Shown: positions 34,407-42,353 of the stretch, one piece after another
Position numbering within the stretch: position 1 is the stretch's first letter
Layout of the letters: each line of letters starts with the position of its first letter
NCBI GenBank assembly: GCA_028278525.1
Contig: JANQEE010000069.1
Location: forward strand, 150,611-214,610
DNA length: 64,000 nucleotides
Direction of reading: 5' to 3'
Source of the DNA: Minwuiaceae bacterium
GTDB taxonomy: Bacteria; Pseudomonadota; Alphaproteobacteria; Minwuiales; Minwuiaceae
Notes under the pieces: model-generated
Told to the model about the DNA's origin: nothing
Seen by the model: only the letters and a program-made list of their open reading frames with translations
Database searches by the model: none
Translations under genes and position numbers: made by a program

Positions 34407-35713
34407 CCGAAATGGATCCGCTGACCATCGGCATGATCGGTATGGGCGCCCTGGTCGTCATCGTCTTCTTAGGTGTCCGGGTGTTCATCGCCGCCGGCGT
34501 CGTCGGGCTGGCCGGTTTGATCGCGATGATCGGTTGGGACGCCGGCGTTGGCATCGCCGGCACCATCCCGCATTCGAAATCGGTGACCTATACGCTGAGC
34601 GTCCTGCCGATGTTCATCCTGATCGGCTATCTGGCGTTCCACGCCGGCATCACTCAGTCGGTGTTCGACGCGGCAAAGAAATGGTTCGGCTGGGTGCCGG
34701 GCGGTCTGGCCGTATCCACCGTGTTCGCCACGGCCGGCTTCGCCGCCGTGTCCGGCGCGAGCACCGCGACGGCCGCCGTGTTCTCGCGCGTCGCCATCCC
34801 GGAGATGCTGAAGCTCAACTACGACCGCCGGCTTGCCGCCGGCGTGGTCGCGGCCGGCGGCACGCTGGCCTCGTTGATCCCGCCAAGCGCGATTTTGGTG
34901 ATCTACGCCATCATCGTCGAAGAGTCGGTCGGCCAATTGCTGCTGGCCGGGTTCATCCCCGGCGTGCTCTCCGCGATTGTCTACGCTTTCATCATTTCCG
35001 GCCGGGCGGCGGTCAACCCGGAGATGGGTCCGCCGGTCAGGGGCTTCACCTGGGTCGAACGGTTCAAGTCACTGCCCGGCACGCTACCGATCATCTCGGT
35101 CATCGCCATTATCTTCAGCGCCATCTACAGCGGCTGGGCGACGCCGACCGACGCCGGCGCGCTGGGCGCGTTCGTCGTGTTCTGCATCGCCGTTTACCGC
35201 GGCATGACCATGGGCAAGCTGCGCGAAGCGCTGCTGGAGACGGCGCGGCTGACGGTGATGATCTTCTCGATCATCTGGGGCGTGCTGGTCTTCGTGCGCT
35301 TCCTGGGCTTCGCCGGGCTGCCGGAGGCGTTCGCCGCCTGGGTGACCGGGCTGGACATGCCGCCGGTGATGATCGTGATCATGATCCTGATCGCCTATGC
35401 CATCCTGGGCATGTTCATGGACGGCATCGGCATGCTGCTGCTGACCCTGCCGATCGTCTACCCGGCCATCGTCGGCCTGGGCTATGACCCTATCTGGTTC
35501 GGCATCATCGTGGTCAAGATGGTCGAGATCTGCCTGATCACGCCGCCCATCGGGCTCAATTGTTACGTCGTCAACGGGGTTAGACCGGACATACCGCTGT
35601 CGGACATCTTCCGCGGCATCGCGCCCTTCTTCATCTGCGATATCCTGACGGTGGCTTTGTTCATCGCTTTCCCGGACATCATCCTGTTCCTGCCGAACCT
35701 GATACTGAATTAG
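34403..35713 (+). CDS. TRAP transporter large permease (DctM type)
   Basis: A 436-residue membrane protein of the DctM/ion-transporter superfamily with about 12 helices. The motif AAVSGASTATAAVFSRVAIPEM (about 114-135) and the stretch ASLIPPSAILVIYA (about 155-168) are typical. It uses a Na+ or H+ gradient to import the solute. The ATG at 34403 forms ATGA with the small permease. MetF-like and MttB-like genes follow on the same strand, which makes a methylated amine a candidate substrate, though this is only context. Confidence 0.92.
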   Translation: MTEMDPLTIGMIGMGALVVIVFLGVRVFIAAGVVGLAGLIAMIGWDAGVGIAGTIPHSKSVTYTLSVLPMFILIGYLAFHAGITQSVFDAAKKWFGWVPGGLAVSTVFATAGFAAVSGASTATAAVFSRVAIPEMLKLNYDRRLAAGVVAAGGTLASLIPPSAILVIYAIIVEESVGQLLLAGFIPGVLSAIVYAFIISGRAAVNPEMGPPVRGFTWVERFKSLPGTLPIISVIAIIFSAIYSGWATPTDAGALGAFVVFCIAVYRGMTMGKLREALLETARLTVMIFSIIWGVLVFVRFLGFAGLPEAFAAWVTGLDMPPVMIVIMILIAYAILGMFMDGIGMLLLTLPIVYPAIVGLGYDPIWFGIIVVKMVEICLITPPIGLNCYVVNGVRPDIPLSDIFRGIAPFFICDILTVALFIAFPDIILFLPNLILN

Positions 35714-35776
35714 ATTTCGGCGCAGGCCGAGGTGCCGCCTGTCGCAGCCAGACCAGCCTGCCGGTCCAAGAAGCAG

Positions 35777-35795
35777 GCCGTCATCGGCTTTTTTT
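35777..35795 (+). terminator. Probable terminator after the TRAP operon
   Basis: A short GCCG-tcat-CGGC stem (35777-35788) is followed by seven T (35789-35795). An overlapping GCCTGC/GCAGGC pairing (35756-35778) could extend the structure. The stem is short, so termination may be partial. Confidence 0.5.
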
Positions 35796-35828
35796 GGCAG
35801 AAAAATCACGAAAATCGACGTTAAGCAA

Positions 35829-35857
35829 GTCGGCCTGAAAACGACATATGTCGGCCT
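35829..35857. promoter_or_regulatory. Palindrome and direct repeat upstream of the MetF-like gene
   Basis: CGACATATGTCG (35842-35853) is a perfect 12-bp palindrome. GTCGGCCT occurs at 35829-35836 and again at 35850-35857, exactly 21 bp apart (two helical turns). This arrangement looks like a regulator-binding site for the metF-mttB unit; the regulator is not in the window. Confidence 0.5.
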
Positions 35858-35961
35858 CAGAACAAGCGTCCTTTTTGGGATATAGGTGGTCGATCATGTG
35901 ATTGGGACGGCCCGAATCGAACCCTAATTTTCGCGAAGTATCGCGCTTGGGATTACGGGCC

Positions 35962-36957
35962 ATGAACCTTCTGAACAGCCTGCATGAAGCCGCCCTGCCG
36001 GGCGACGCCACCGCCGAAACGGCGGGCGCCTGGACGCCGCCGCTGACCGAGACCGACGTCGCCGTCGGGCAGATCGGCGATTTTCTGTTCGACTTTTCCG
36101 TCGAAACGACGCCGGGCGAGGTAAATAAAACGGAGTCGTTCGGGGCCTACCTGCCGCCCGCCACGCGCGTCTATATCGCGTTCATCCCCGGCACCGATTA
36201 CGGCCGGGTGGTCGAGGCCGCGAAGCGGCTGCGCCACGACGGCATGGTCCCGGTGCCGCATATCGCGGCGCGTAGCACGCCGAGCGCGGCGTGGCTTGAC
36301 GAGCAGCTTGCCCGGCTGACCGGCGAAGCCGGGGTCGACCAAGTGCTGGTTGTGGGCGGCGGTGTCGACCGGCCGGTCGGCGATTTCGACAACAGCATGC
36401 AAGTGCTGCGTACCGGCCTTCTGGAGCGTCGCGGCATCCATCGGATCGGGCTTGCGGCGCATCCGGAAGGCAGCAGTGACATCGGCGACGCGGGTGTTGC
36501 CAAAGCACTGACAGAGAAGAACGCCTACGCCGAGCAGTCGGAAGCGACGTTCTACCTGGTAACGCAGTTCTGCTTCGAAGCGGCACCGATCATCGCCTGG
36601 GACAAGGCGATCCGCGACGCGGGCAACCGCCTGCCGGTGCATATCGGCCTGCCAGGCTGCGCAACGTTGAAAACGCTGATCCGTTATGCGGCCCTCTGCG
36701 GCGTCGGTAATTCCGCGAAGGTCTTAAGCAAGCAGGCCATGCGGATCAGCCGGCTGGCGAAGACGGCAACGCCCGACAAGCTGGTTCTGGATCTGGCGCA
36801 GCACCGCGCCGAGAACCCCGATTGCGGCATTCGCCATGCCCATTTCTTCCCGTTCGGGGCATTGGAGCGGACGGCAAGCTGGGCCCGCGCCAGCGCGGAT
36901 GGCACAGTCACGCTGCGCCCTAAGGCCAAAGGCTTCACCGTCGCCGGGTTCGACTGA
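35962..36957 (+). CDS. MetF-like methylenetetrahydrofolate reductase family protein
   Basis: A 331-residue TIM-barrel protein of the methylenetetrahydrofolate reductase family, with DFLFDFSVETTPG near the N terminus (an SVE.TPG variant of the MetF S-x-E-x-x-P-P motif), HIAARS, VDQVLVVGGGVDRPVG and the FYLVTQFCFE strand. Members paired with MttB-type methyltransferases are inferred to accept or handle the methyl group on tetrahydrofolate. The ATG at 35962 is used; an upstream in-frame start would add 20 residues without support. The MttB-like gene follows after 82 bp. Confidence 0.82.
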   Translation: MNLLNSLHEAALPGDATAETAGAWTPPLTETDVAVGQIGDFLFDFSVETTPGEVNKTESFGAYLPPATRVYIAFIPGTDYGRVVEAAKRLRHDGMVPVPHIAARSTPSAAWLDEQLARLTGEAGVDQVLVVGGGVDRPVGDFDNSMQVLRTGLLERRGIHRIGLAAHPEGSSDIGDAGVAKALTEKNAYAEQSEATFYLVTQFCFEAAPIIAWDKAIRDAGNRLPVHIGLPGCATLKTLIRYAALCGVGNSAKVLSKQAMRISRLAKTATPDKLVLDLAQHRAENPDCGIRHAHFFPFGALERTASWARASADGTVTLRPKAKGFTVAGFD

Positions 36958-37039
36958 CAACCGGTTCGACGTGGTTTCGCCGAGACGATAAACTCGTTCG
37001 AGCAGAACGTTCGGGCGGGCTTCCCAGGGAGGACGTCAG

Positions 37040-38605
37040 ATGACCGACAGCGCCACGGAGCAAGGCGGGCGCCGCGGCAGACGCGGGCGTGGCGGCGGCG
37101 GCGCCGAAGCCAGACGCGCCGCGCGCGGCGGCACGTCGACGGAAAAACTTCGCTATATCACCCGCAAGATTCCAGCCTACGAGGTACTGACCGAAGAAGG
37201 CCTCGCGCTGATCGAGCACAACGCAGAGACGGTGCTTGAGGAAATCGGCATCGAATTCCGCGACGACGAAGAAGCTTTGCAGATCTGGCGCGACGCAGGC
37301 GCCGACGTGGACGGCGAGCGGGTGCGCTTCCCGCGCGGCCTCTGCCGCAGCCTGATTAAGACGGCACCCGCCAGTTTCACGCAACATGCCCGTAATGCCG
37401 AGCGGTCGGTTGAGATCGGCGGCAACAACACGGTGTTCGCACCGGTCTACGGCCCGCCTTTCATCCGCAACCTGGACGACGGCCGCCGCTATGCGACGAT
37501 CGAGGATTTTCAGAACTTCGTGAAGCTCGCCTACATGACGCCGGCGATGCACCATTCCGGCGGCACGGTGTGCGAGCCGGTCGACGTGCCGGTCAACAAG
37601 CGCCACCTGGACATGGTCTACGCCCATATGCGGTATTCCGACAAACCGTTCATGGGCTCGGTCACCGCGCCGGAACGGGCGGAAGACACGGTCGAAATGG
37701 CGAAGATTCTGTTCGGCGCCGACTTCGTCGATACCAACACGGTGCTGATCAGCCTGATCAACGCCAACTCGCCGATGACCTGGGATGCCACCATGCTGGG
37801 GGCGCTGAAGGTCTATGCCCGCGCCAACCAGGCAACGATTATCACGCCGTTCATACTGTCCGGCGCGATGGCGCCGGTCACTCCGGCCGGGGTGCTGACC
37901 CAGACCCTGGCCGAGGCGATGGCCGGCATGGCGTTCGCGCAGTTGGTCCGCCCGGGCGCGCCGGTGGTGTTCGGCAGCTTCGCCAGTTCGATGTCCATGC
38001 AGTCGGGCGCGCCGACCTTCGGCACGCCGGAACCGGCGATGGTGCTGTACGGCGCCGCCCAACTAGCTCGGCGGCTGGGCGTGCCGTTCCGAAGCGGCGG
38101 CTCGCTCTGCGCTTCCAAGGTGCCGGACGCGCAGGCAGCCTACGAAAGCGCGCAGACGCTGATCCCGACCCTGATGGGCGGGGTCAATTTCGTACTGCAT
38201 GGCGCCGGCTGGCTGGAGGGCGGGCTCGTCTCGTCCTACGAGAAGTTCGTGATGGATGCCGATCAACTGGGCATGATGCAGGTGCTGGCGGGCGGCGTGG
38301 ACCTGAGCGAGAACGGCCAGGCGATGGATGCGATGCGCGAAGTCGGCCCGGGCAGCCATTTCCTGGGCTGCGCCCATACCCAGGCCAACTTCGAGACGGC
38401 TTTCTACCGTTCCGCCATTGCCGACAACAACAGCTACGAGCAGTGGGAAGCCGAGGGCGCGGCGGACGCCGCCACGCGCGCCAATAAGATCTGGAAGCAG
38501 ATGCTGGCCGACTACGAGGCGCCGGCCCTGGACCCGGCCGTCGACGAGGCCCTTCAGGCCTTCATCGCGGAAAAAAAGGACTCGATGCCCGACGCGTTTT
38601 CGTGA
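37040..38605 (+). CDS. Trimethylamine methyltransferase (MttB)-family protein, non-pyrrolysine
   Basis: A 521-residue MttB-superfamily protein with no in-frame amber codon, so it is of the non-pyrrolysine type that in studied cases demethylates quaternary amines such as glycine betaine, proline betaine or carnitine. An Arg/Gly-rich N-terminal segment (about residues 7-32) precedes the barrel. Conserved-looking stretches include GGTVCEPVDVPVN, PTLMGGVNFVLHGAGWLEGGL and GPGSHFLG. It normally needs a corrinoid protein; none is encoded next to it here. A ggagg site precedes the ATG. Confidence 0.87.
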   Translation: MTDSATEQGGRRGRRGRGGGGAEARRAARGGTSTEKLRYITRKIPAYEVLTEEGLALIEHNAETVLEEIGIEFRDDEEALQIWRDAGADVDGERVRFPRGLCRSLIKTAPASFTQHARNAERSVEIGGNNTVFAPVYGPPFIRNLDDGRRYATIEDFQNFVKLAYMTPAMHHSGGTVCEPVDVPVNKRHLDMVYAHMRYSDKPFMGSVTAPERAEDTVEMAKILFGADFVDTNTVLISLINANSPMTWDATMLGALKVYARANQATIITPFILSGAMAPVTPAGVLTQTLAEAMAGMAFAQLVRPGAPVVFGSFASSMSMQSGAPTFGTPEPAMVLYGAAQLARRLGVPFRSGGSLCASKVPDAQAAYESAQTLIPTLMGGVNFVLHGAGWLEGGLVSSYEKFVMDADQLGMMQVLAGGVDLSENGQAMDAMREVGPGSHFLGCAHTQANFETAFYRSAIADNNSYEQWEAEGAADAATRANKIWKQMLADYEAPALDPAVDEALQAFIAEKKDSMPDAFS

Positions 38606-38652
38606 GGGAGGCTTTGTTTCGGCCCAGCCGGCCCTACCGTCCAAAATCCGAG

Positions 38653-38666
38653 TTGATTCAGGTCAA
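38653..38666 (+). promoter_or_regulatory. FNR box upstream of the DUF2189 gene
   Basis: TTGAT-TCAG-GTCAA matches the FNR consensus at nine of ten half-site bases. If centred at -41.5, transcription would start near 38701, with TAGACT (38688-38693) as a plausible -10 element and a 23-base leader to the ATG at 38724. Confidence 0.75.
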
Positions 38667-38723
38667 TTCTTGACCAACTGTCATCGCTAGACTTACCGTC
38701 AGAAGAATCTCGCGGGGGAAACG

Positions 38724-39503
38724 ATGACCACCGATCAGGTAGACACGCCCTTATACAAGCCGATCATCCGGAATGTGGCGCCGGAACAGCCGTGGACCTG
38801 GCTAAGCGCCGGATGGCGCGACATGTGGCGTGCGCCGCAGATCAGCCTGACTTACGGCATTGCCTTCTCAGTGATCAGCGCCGCGCTGACCGCCGGCCTG
38901 TTCTTCGCCGGTTTGGCCTATCTGCTGCTGCCGTTGTCGGCGGGCTTCCTGTTACTGGGGCCCATGCTGGCAGTCGGGCTGTACGAAGCCAGCCGCCGGT
39001 TGGAAACGGGCCAGCCGATGACGCTGGGCGACGTGATGTTCGTCAAGACGCGCTCGCCGACTCAGCTCGCTTTTCTGGGCGTGCTGCTGATGCTGTTCAT
39101 GCTGGCCTGGGTGAGAATCGCGACCCTGCTGTTCGCACTGTTCATGCAATCCAGCTTTCCGCCGGTGGACCAATGGGTCTCCGTCCTGCTGTTCACGCCC
39201 AACGGCCTGGGCCTGCTGATCGTCGGCGGCATCATCGGCGGCGTGCTGGCGGTGATCGTCTTTTCGCTGGCCGCAATCTCGGTGCCGATGCTGATGGTGC
39301 ACGACGTGGACACGATAACGGCGATGGTCGCCAGCGTGAACGCGGTGCGCCAGAACCTGTGGCCGATGCTGCTGTGGGGCTGGCTGATCGCGCTGCTGAC
39401 GGCGGTCGGGATCGCCACATTGTTCGTCGGCCTGGCAATCACCTTCCCGCTGGTCGGCCATGCGACATGGCACGCCTATCGCAGCCTGGTGGAGAACGCC
39501 TGA
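38724..39503 (+). CDS. DUF2189 integral membrane protein
   Basis: A 259-residue protein with about six transmembrane helices. The DUF2189 signature appears at the start (VAPEQPWTWLSAGWRDMWRAP, about residues 18-38) and around GFLLLGPMLAVGLYEASRRLE (about 72-92). The function is unknown. An FNR box upstream and the neighbouring cbb3 oxidase operon, whose last gene converges on it with only a few bases between, suggest a low-oxygen or respiratory role. Confidence 0.88.
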   Translation: MTTDQVDTPLYKPIIRNVAPEQPWTWLSAGWRDMWRAPQISLTYGIAFSVISAALTAGLFFAGLAYLLLPLSAGFLLLGPMLAVGLYEASRRLETGQPMTLGDVMFVKTRSPTQLAFLGVLLMLFMLAWVRIATLLFALFMQSSFPPVDQWVSVLLFTPNGLGLLIVGGIIGGVLAVIVFSLAAISVPMLMVHDVDTITAMVASVNAVRQNLWPMLLWGWLIALLTAVGIATLFVGLAITFPLVGHATWHAYRSLVENA

Positions 39504-39508
39504 GCGCG

Positions 39509-39667
39509 CTACTTACGGGAGGAGTCCGCGTCGTCGTCGTAGAGGATGCGGTGGGCGGCGCCGTCCAGGTCGTCGAACTGCCCGCTTTTCATCGACCAGA
39601 GGAACGCGACCAGGCCTAACAGGCCCAGGAAGAGCGCGGCCGGGATGAGGAACGCCAGGGCCGTCAC
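39509..39667 (-). CDS. ccoS: cbb3 oxidase maturation protein CcoS
   Basis: A 52-residue protein with one N-terminal membrane helix (about residues 3-25), then LWSMKSGQFDDLDGAAHRIL, the typical CcoS ending with the conserved W-x-x-x-S-G-Q-(F/Y)-D-D-L stretch. CcoS is needed to insert haem and copper into the cbb3 catalytic subunit. Its GTG start overlaps the ccoI stop (GTGA). The stop is five bases from the convergent DUF2189 stop. Confidence 0.93.
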   Translation of the reverse strand: MTALAFLIPAALFLGLLGLVAFLWSMKSGQFDDLDGAAHRILYDDDADSSRK

Positions 39668-41883
39668 GGCTTCGGCTCCAGCTTGGCGCGTAGCGAGTTG
39701 AGGGTGACGATCAGCGACGAGCCGGACATCGCTATGGCCGCGATCAGCGGCGTGACGAAACCGGCAACGGCAATCGGCACGGCCAGGGCGTTGTAGGCAA
39801 AGGACAGCAGGAAGTTTTGCAGAACCAATTGCCGTGAGACGCGCGCGGTATCCAGAGCCTGGACGATCGGCGCCAGCGCTTCGCCCTGAAACACGAAATC
39901 GGCAGCCGTCTGGCTGACGTCCGCGGCGGTCGCAGGCGAGATGGATGCGAACGCCGCCGCCAGGGCGGGCGCATCGTTGAGGCCGTCGCCCACCATCAGC
40001 ACGCGCCGGCCTTCGGCGGACAGTGCTTCCAGCCGTTCGATCTTGTCGGCGGGCCGGCAGCCGGCCCGCCAGGCGTCGATCCCGATGGCCGAGGCAACGT
40101 CTTGAACCGCAGCCTGGTGATCGCCGGACAACAGCTCGAGTGTCAGACCTCGATCACGCAACGTGGCGACAACGTCGGCGGCATCGTTGCGAACCTGATC
40201 GCGGAACGCGAAGCGGATGGGCTTGGCCGACGGCACGGCAAGCCACAACTCGGACTCCGGCCGATCCGAATCTGCCAACTCCACGCCGCACCATTCGCGG
40301 TTACCGAGGCGCATTTCCATGCCTTCGACCGTGCCGATCAGGCCCATCCCCGGCTCTTCCCGGACGTCACCGGCGACAGGCACCGGCCCGGCGGCGCGTA
40401 GCACCGCCTGCGCCAGCGGATGACGACTGGCGCCCGCGAGGGCGGCGGCGCGGGTGATCGCGGTTTTGGAAATCTCGGACGCGTTCGCCAGTTCGGGCCG
40501 GCCGAGCGTCAGGGTTCCGGTCTTGTCGAATACCACGGTATCGACCTGTGCCAGTCGCTCCAGACCGTCAGGCGCTTTTACCAGCACACCGTGCCCGAGC
40601 AGCCGGCCGACCGCCGCGACCTGCACCGCCGGCACCGCCAGGCCGAGCGCGCACGGGCAGGTGACGATCAGCACCGCGACGGCAATCAACAGCGCCGGCT
40701 GCCAACCGACACCGCCGAGCAGGAACCAGCCGAGGAAGGCGCCGGCGGCCAGCAGGTGCACCACCGGCGCGTAGTAACGGGCGACCCGGTCCGCCAGGCG
40801 CACATACCGGGCGCGGCCCTGCTCCGCCCCTTCCATCAGGCGCACGATCTCCGCGAGCAGTGTGTCTTCGTCGGCCGCCGCGACACGGACCTGCAACGGC
40901 GCGCCGAGGTTGAGGGTGCCGGCATGGACAGTGGTGCCCGGCGAAACGCTTTGCGGCACCGTCTCTCCGGTCACCAGGCTGGTATCGATATCGGAGCGAC
41001 CCTCGATGACGACGCCATCGACGGGCACCCGTTCGCCCGCGGCGACGGCCACCGTCATGCCCGGCAGCACCGCGCCGACCGGCATCGCCCGCCGGGTGCC
41101 GTCGGCCTCCACCACCGTCGCGGCGACGGCGCGCAGCAGCATCAGGTTTTCCGCCGCCGAGCGGGCGCGACCACGCACCCGCCGGTCCAGGAACCGGCCG
41201 ATCAACAGGAAGAACAGCAGCGTGACCGACGCGTCGAAATAGACCTGCTCGCCTTCCGAAACGGTTTCCCACAGGCTGACACCCGCGGCCAGGATCACCG
41301 CCAGGGATATCGGCACGTCCATGTTGGTATGGCCGTTGCGAAGCGCGCCCAGGGCGGAGCGAAAAAACGGCCGGCCGGCGTAGGCCACCGTCGGCAGGGC
41401 GATCAGCGCCGACAGCCAGTGCATGAAGCTGCGCGTCGCCGGCCCCATATCCTGCGCCAGCCCCGACCAGACGGCGACCGACAGCAACATCACGTTGGCG
41501 GCGGCGAAGCCCGAGACGGCCAGGCAACGCAGCAACATGCGGTCTTCCGCGCGCCACGCCTCGGTCATCAGGCCGGGGTCGTACGGCGTCAGGCGGTAGC
41601 CCTGGGCGATCACCGCGTCCAGCAGGTCGTCGGCATTGGCCTTGGACGGCAACCAGCGTAGCCTGAGCCGGCGCGTGGTGAGGTTGACCCGGGCATCCAT
41701 CACACCCGGGTAACCTTTCAGCGTGGATTCGATCTGGTTGACGCAGCTTGGGCAGTGGAGGTTGTCGACCACCATATGCAGCGATTGACTGCCGTCGGCC
41801 TCGCCATGCATGTAGGCTTCCGCATCGAAGCCACGCGCCTCCGGCGCGGCGGCGGAGCCGGCCTGGGCGCTCAGTTCAGCCAC
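39664..41883 (-). CDS. ccoI: Copper-exporting P1B-type ATPase CcoI (FixI) for cbb3 assembly
   Basis: A 739-residue P1B-type ATPase. An N-terminal heavy-metal-associated domain (LHCPSCVN, about residues 43-50) precedes eight membrane helices. The metal-channel motif CPC is in TCPCALGLAVP, the phosphorylation motif DKTGT follows, and GDGLNDAPAL marks the hinge region. It moves copper toward the periplasm for the CuB centre. The GTG at 41883 overlaps ccoH by 13 bp and gives a normal length; the longer open frame upstream is not used. Confidence 0.93.
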   Translation of the reverse strand: MAELSAQAGSAAAPEARGFDAEAYMHGEADGSQSLHMVVDNLHCPSCVNQIESTLKGYPGVMDARVNLTTRRLRLRWLPSKANADDLLDAVIAQGYRLTPYDPGLMTEAWRAEDRMLLRCLAVSGFAAANVMLLSVAVWSGLAQDMGPATRSFMHWLSALIALPTVAYAGRPFFRSALGALRNGHTNMDVPISLAVILAAGVSLWETVSEGEQVYFDASVTLLFFLLIGRFLDRRVRGRARSAAENLMLLRAVAATVVEADGTRRAMPVGAVLPGMTVAVAAGERVPVDGVVIEGRSDIDTSLVTGETVPQSVSPGTTVHAGTLNLGAPLQVRVAAADEDTLLAEIVRLMEGAEQGRARYVRLADRVARYYAPVVHLLAAGAFLGWFLLGGVGWQPALLIAVAVLIVTCPCALGLAVPAVQVAAVGRLLGHGVLVKAPDGLERLAQVDTVVFDKTGTLTLGRPELANASEISKTAITRAAALAGASRHPLAQAVLRAAGPVPVAGDVREEPGMGLIGTVEGMEMRLGNREWCGVELADSDRPESELWLAVPSAKPIRFAFRDQVRNDAADVVATLRDRGLTLELLSGDHQAAVQDVASAIGIDAWRAGCRPADKIERLEALSAEGRRVLMVGDGLNDAPALAAAFASISPATAADVSQTAADFVFQGEALAPIVQALDTARVSRQLVLQNFLLSFAYNALAVPIAVAGFVTPLIAAIAMSGSSLIVTLNSLRAKLEPKP

Positions 41884-42353
41884 AACCGCTGCTCCTGCCG
41901 GTAGCGCTGCCCGGCGGCATCTTCGGCGATAAGGTCCAGGTCCCACTGGCCGCGCAGCGGCAACACAAGGTCCGCCGCGTAACGGCCGTCGCCGACGGCA
42001 CGGAATTCGACCTGCCGGTCGAAGCCCTCGTTGGTCGGCCGGCGCAGGGTTCCGCTCAGGCGGAGGCCGTTCAGCGCCACATCGTTCTTGTCCGCGGCCT
42101 CGATCCGAAAACGGGCTTCGCCGCCGGGATCGAGTTCCGCGCCAACTTTGACTTTCCAGCCGAGGGCACGCTGTTTTTCCGCCTCTTCCAGGTTCTGGTT
42201 GTAGGCCAGGCCTTTGCGGTAGGCGTCGGGTTCGGACAGGCCGGTAAAAGTATTCAGCGCCAGATAGACGAACACCGCATTGACCGCGATGATCACCGCG
42301 AAGAAGCCGAGCATCCCCCAGAGCACATGATATCCGGTCACGCGTGTCGGCAT
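41871..42353 (-). CDS. ccoH: cbb3 oxidase assembly protein CcoH (FixH)
   Basis: A 160-residue protein with a single N-terminal membrane helix (about residues 9-32) and a periplasmic FixH domain containing AYRKGLAYNQNLEEAEKQRALGW, a family hallmark. It interacts with the oxidase during assembly. Its ATG overlaps the ccoG stop by one base (TAATG), and its end overlaps ccoI. Confidence 0.92.
   Translation of the reverse strand: MPTRVTGYHVLWGMLGFFAVIIAVNAVFVYLALNTFTGLSEPDAYRKGLAYNQNLEEAEKQRALGWKVKVGAELDPGGEARFRIEAADKNDVALNGLRLSGTLRRPTNEGFDRQVEFRAVGDGRYAADLVLPLRGQWDLDLIAEDAAGQRYRQEQRLWLN

Noticed and set aside
35890..35950. A tRNA-like stretch on the minus strand (ggttcgattc)
   Set aside because: The flanking bases cannot form a T stem, and no matching acceptor, D or anticodon arms are found.
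37040..38605. Possible pyrrolysine-encoding mttB
   Set aside because: The frame has no internal amber codon, so it belongs to the non-pyrrolysine branch.
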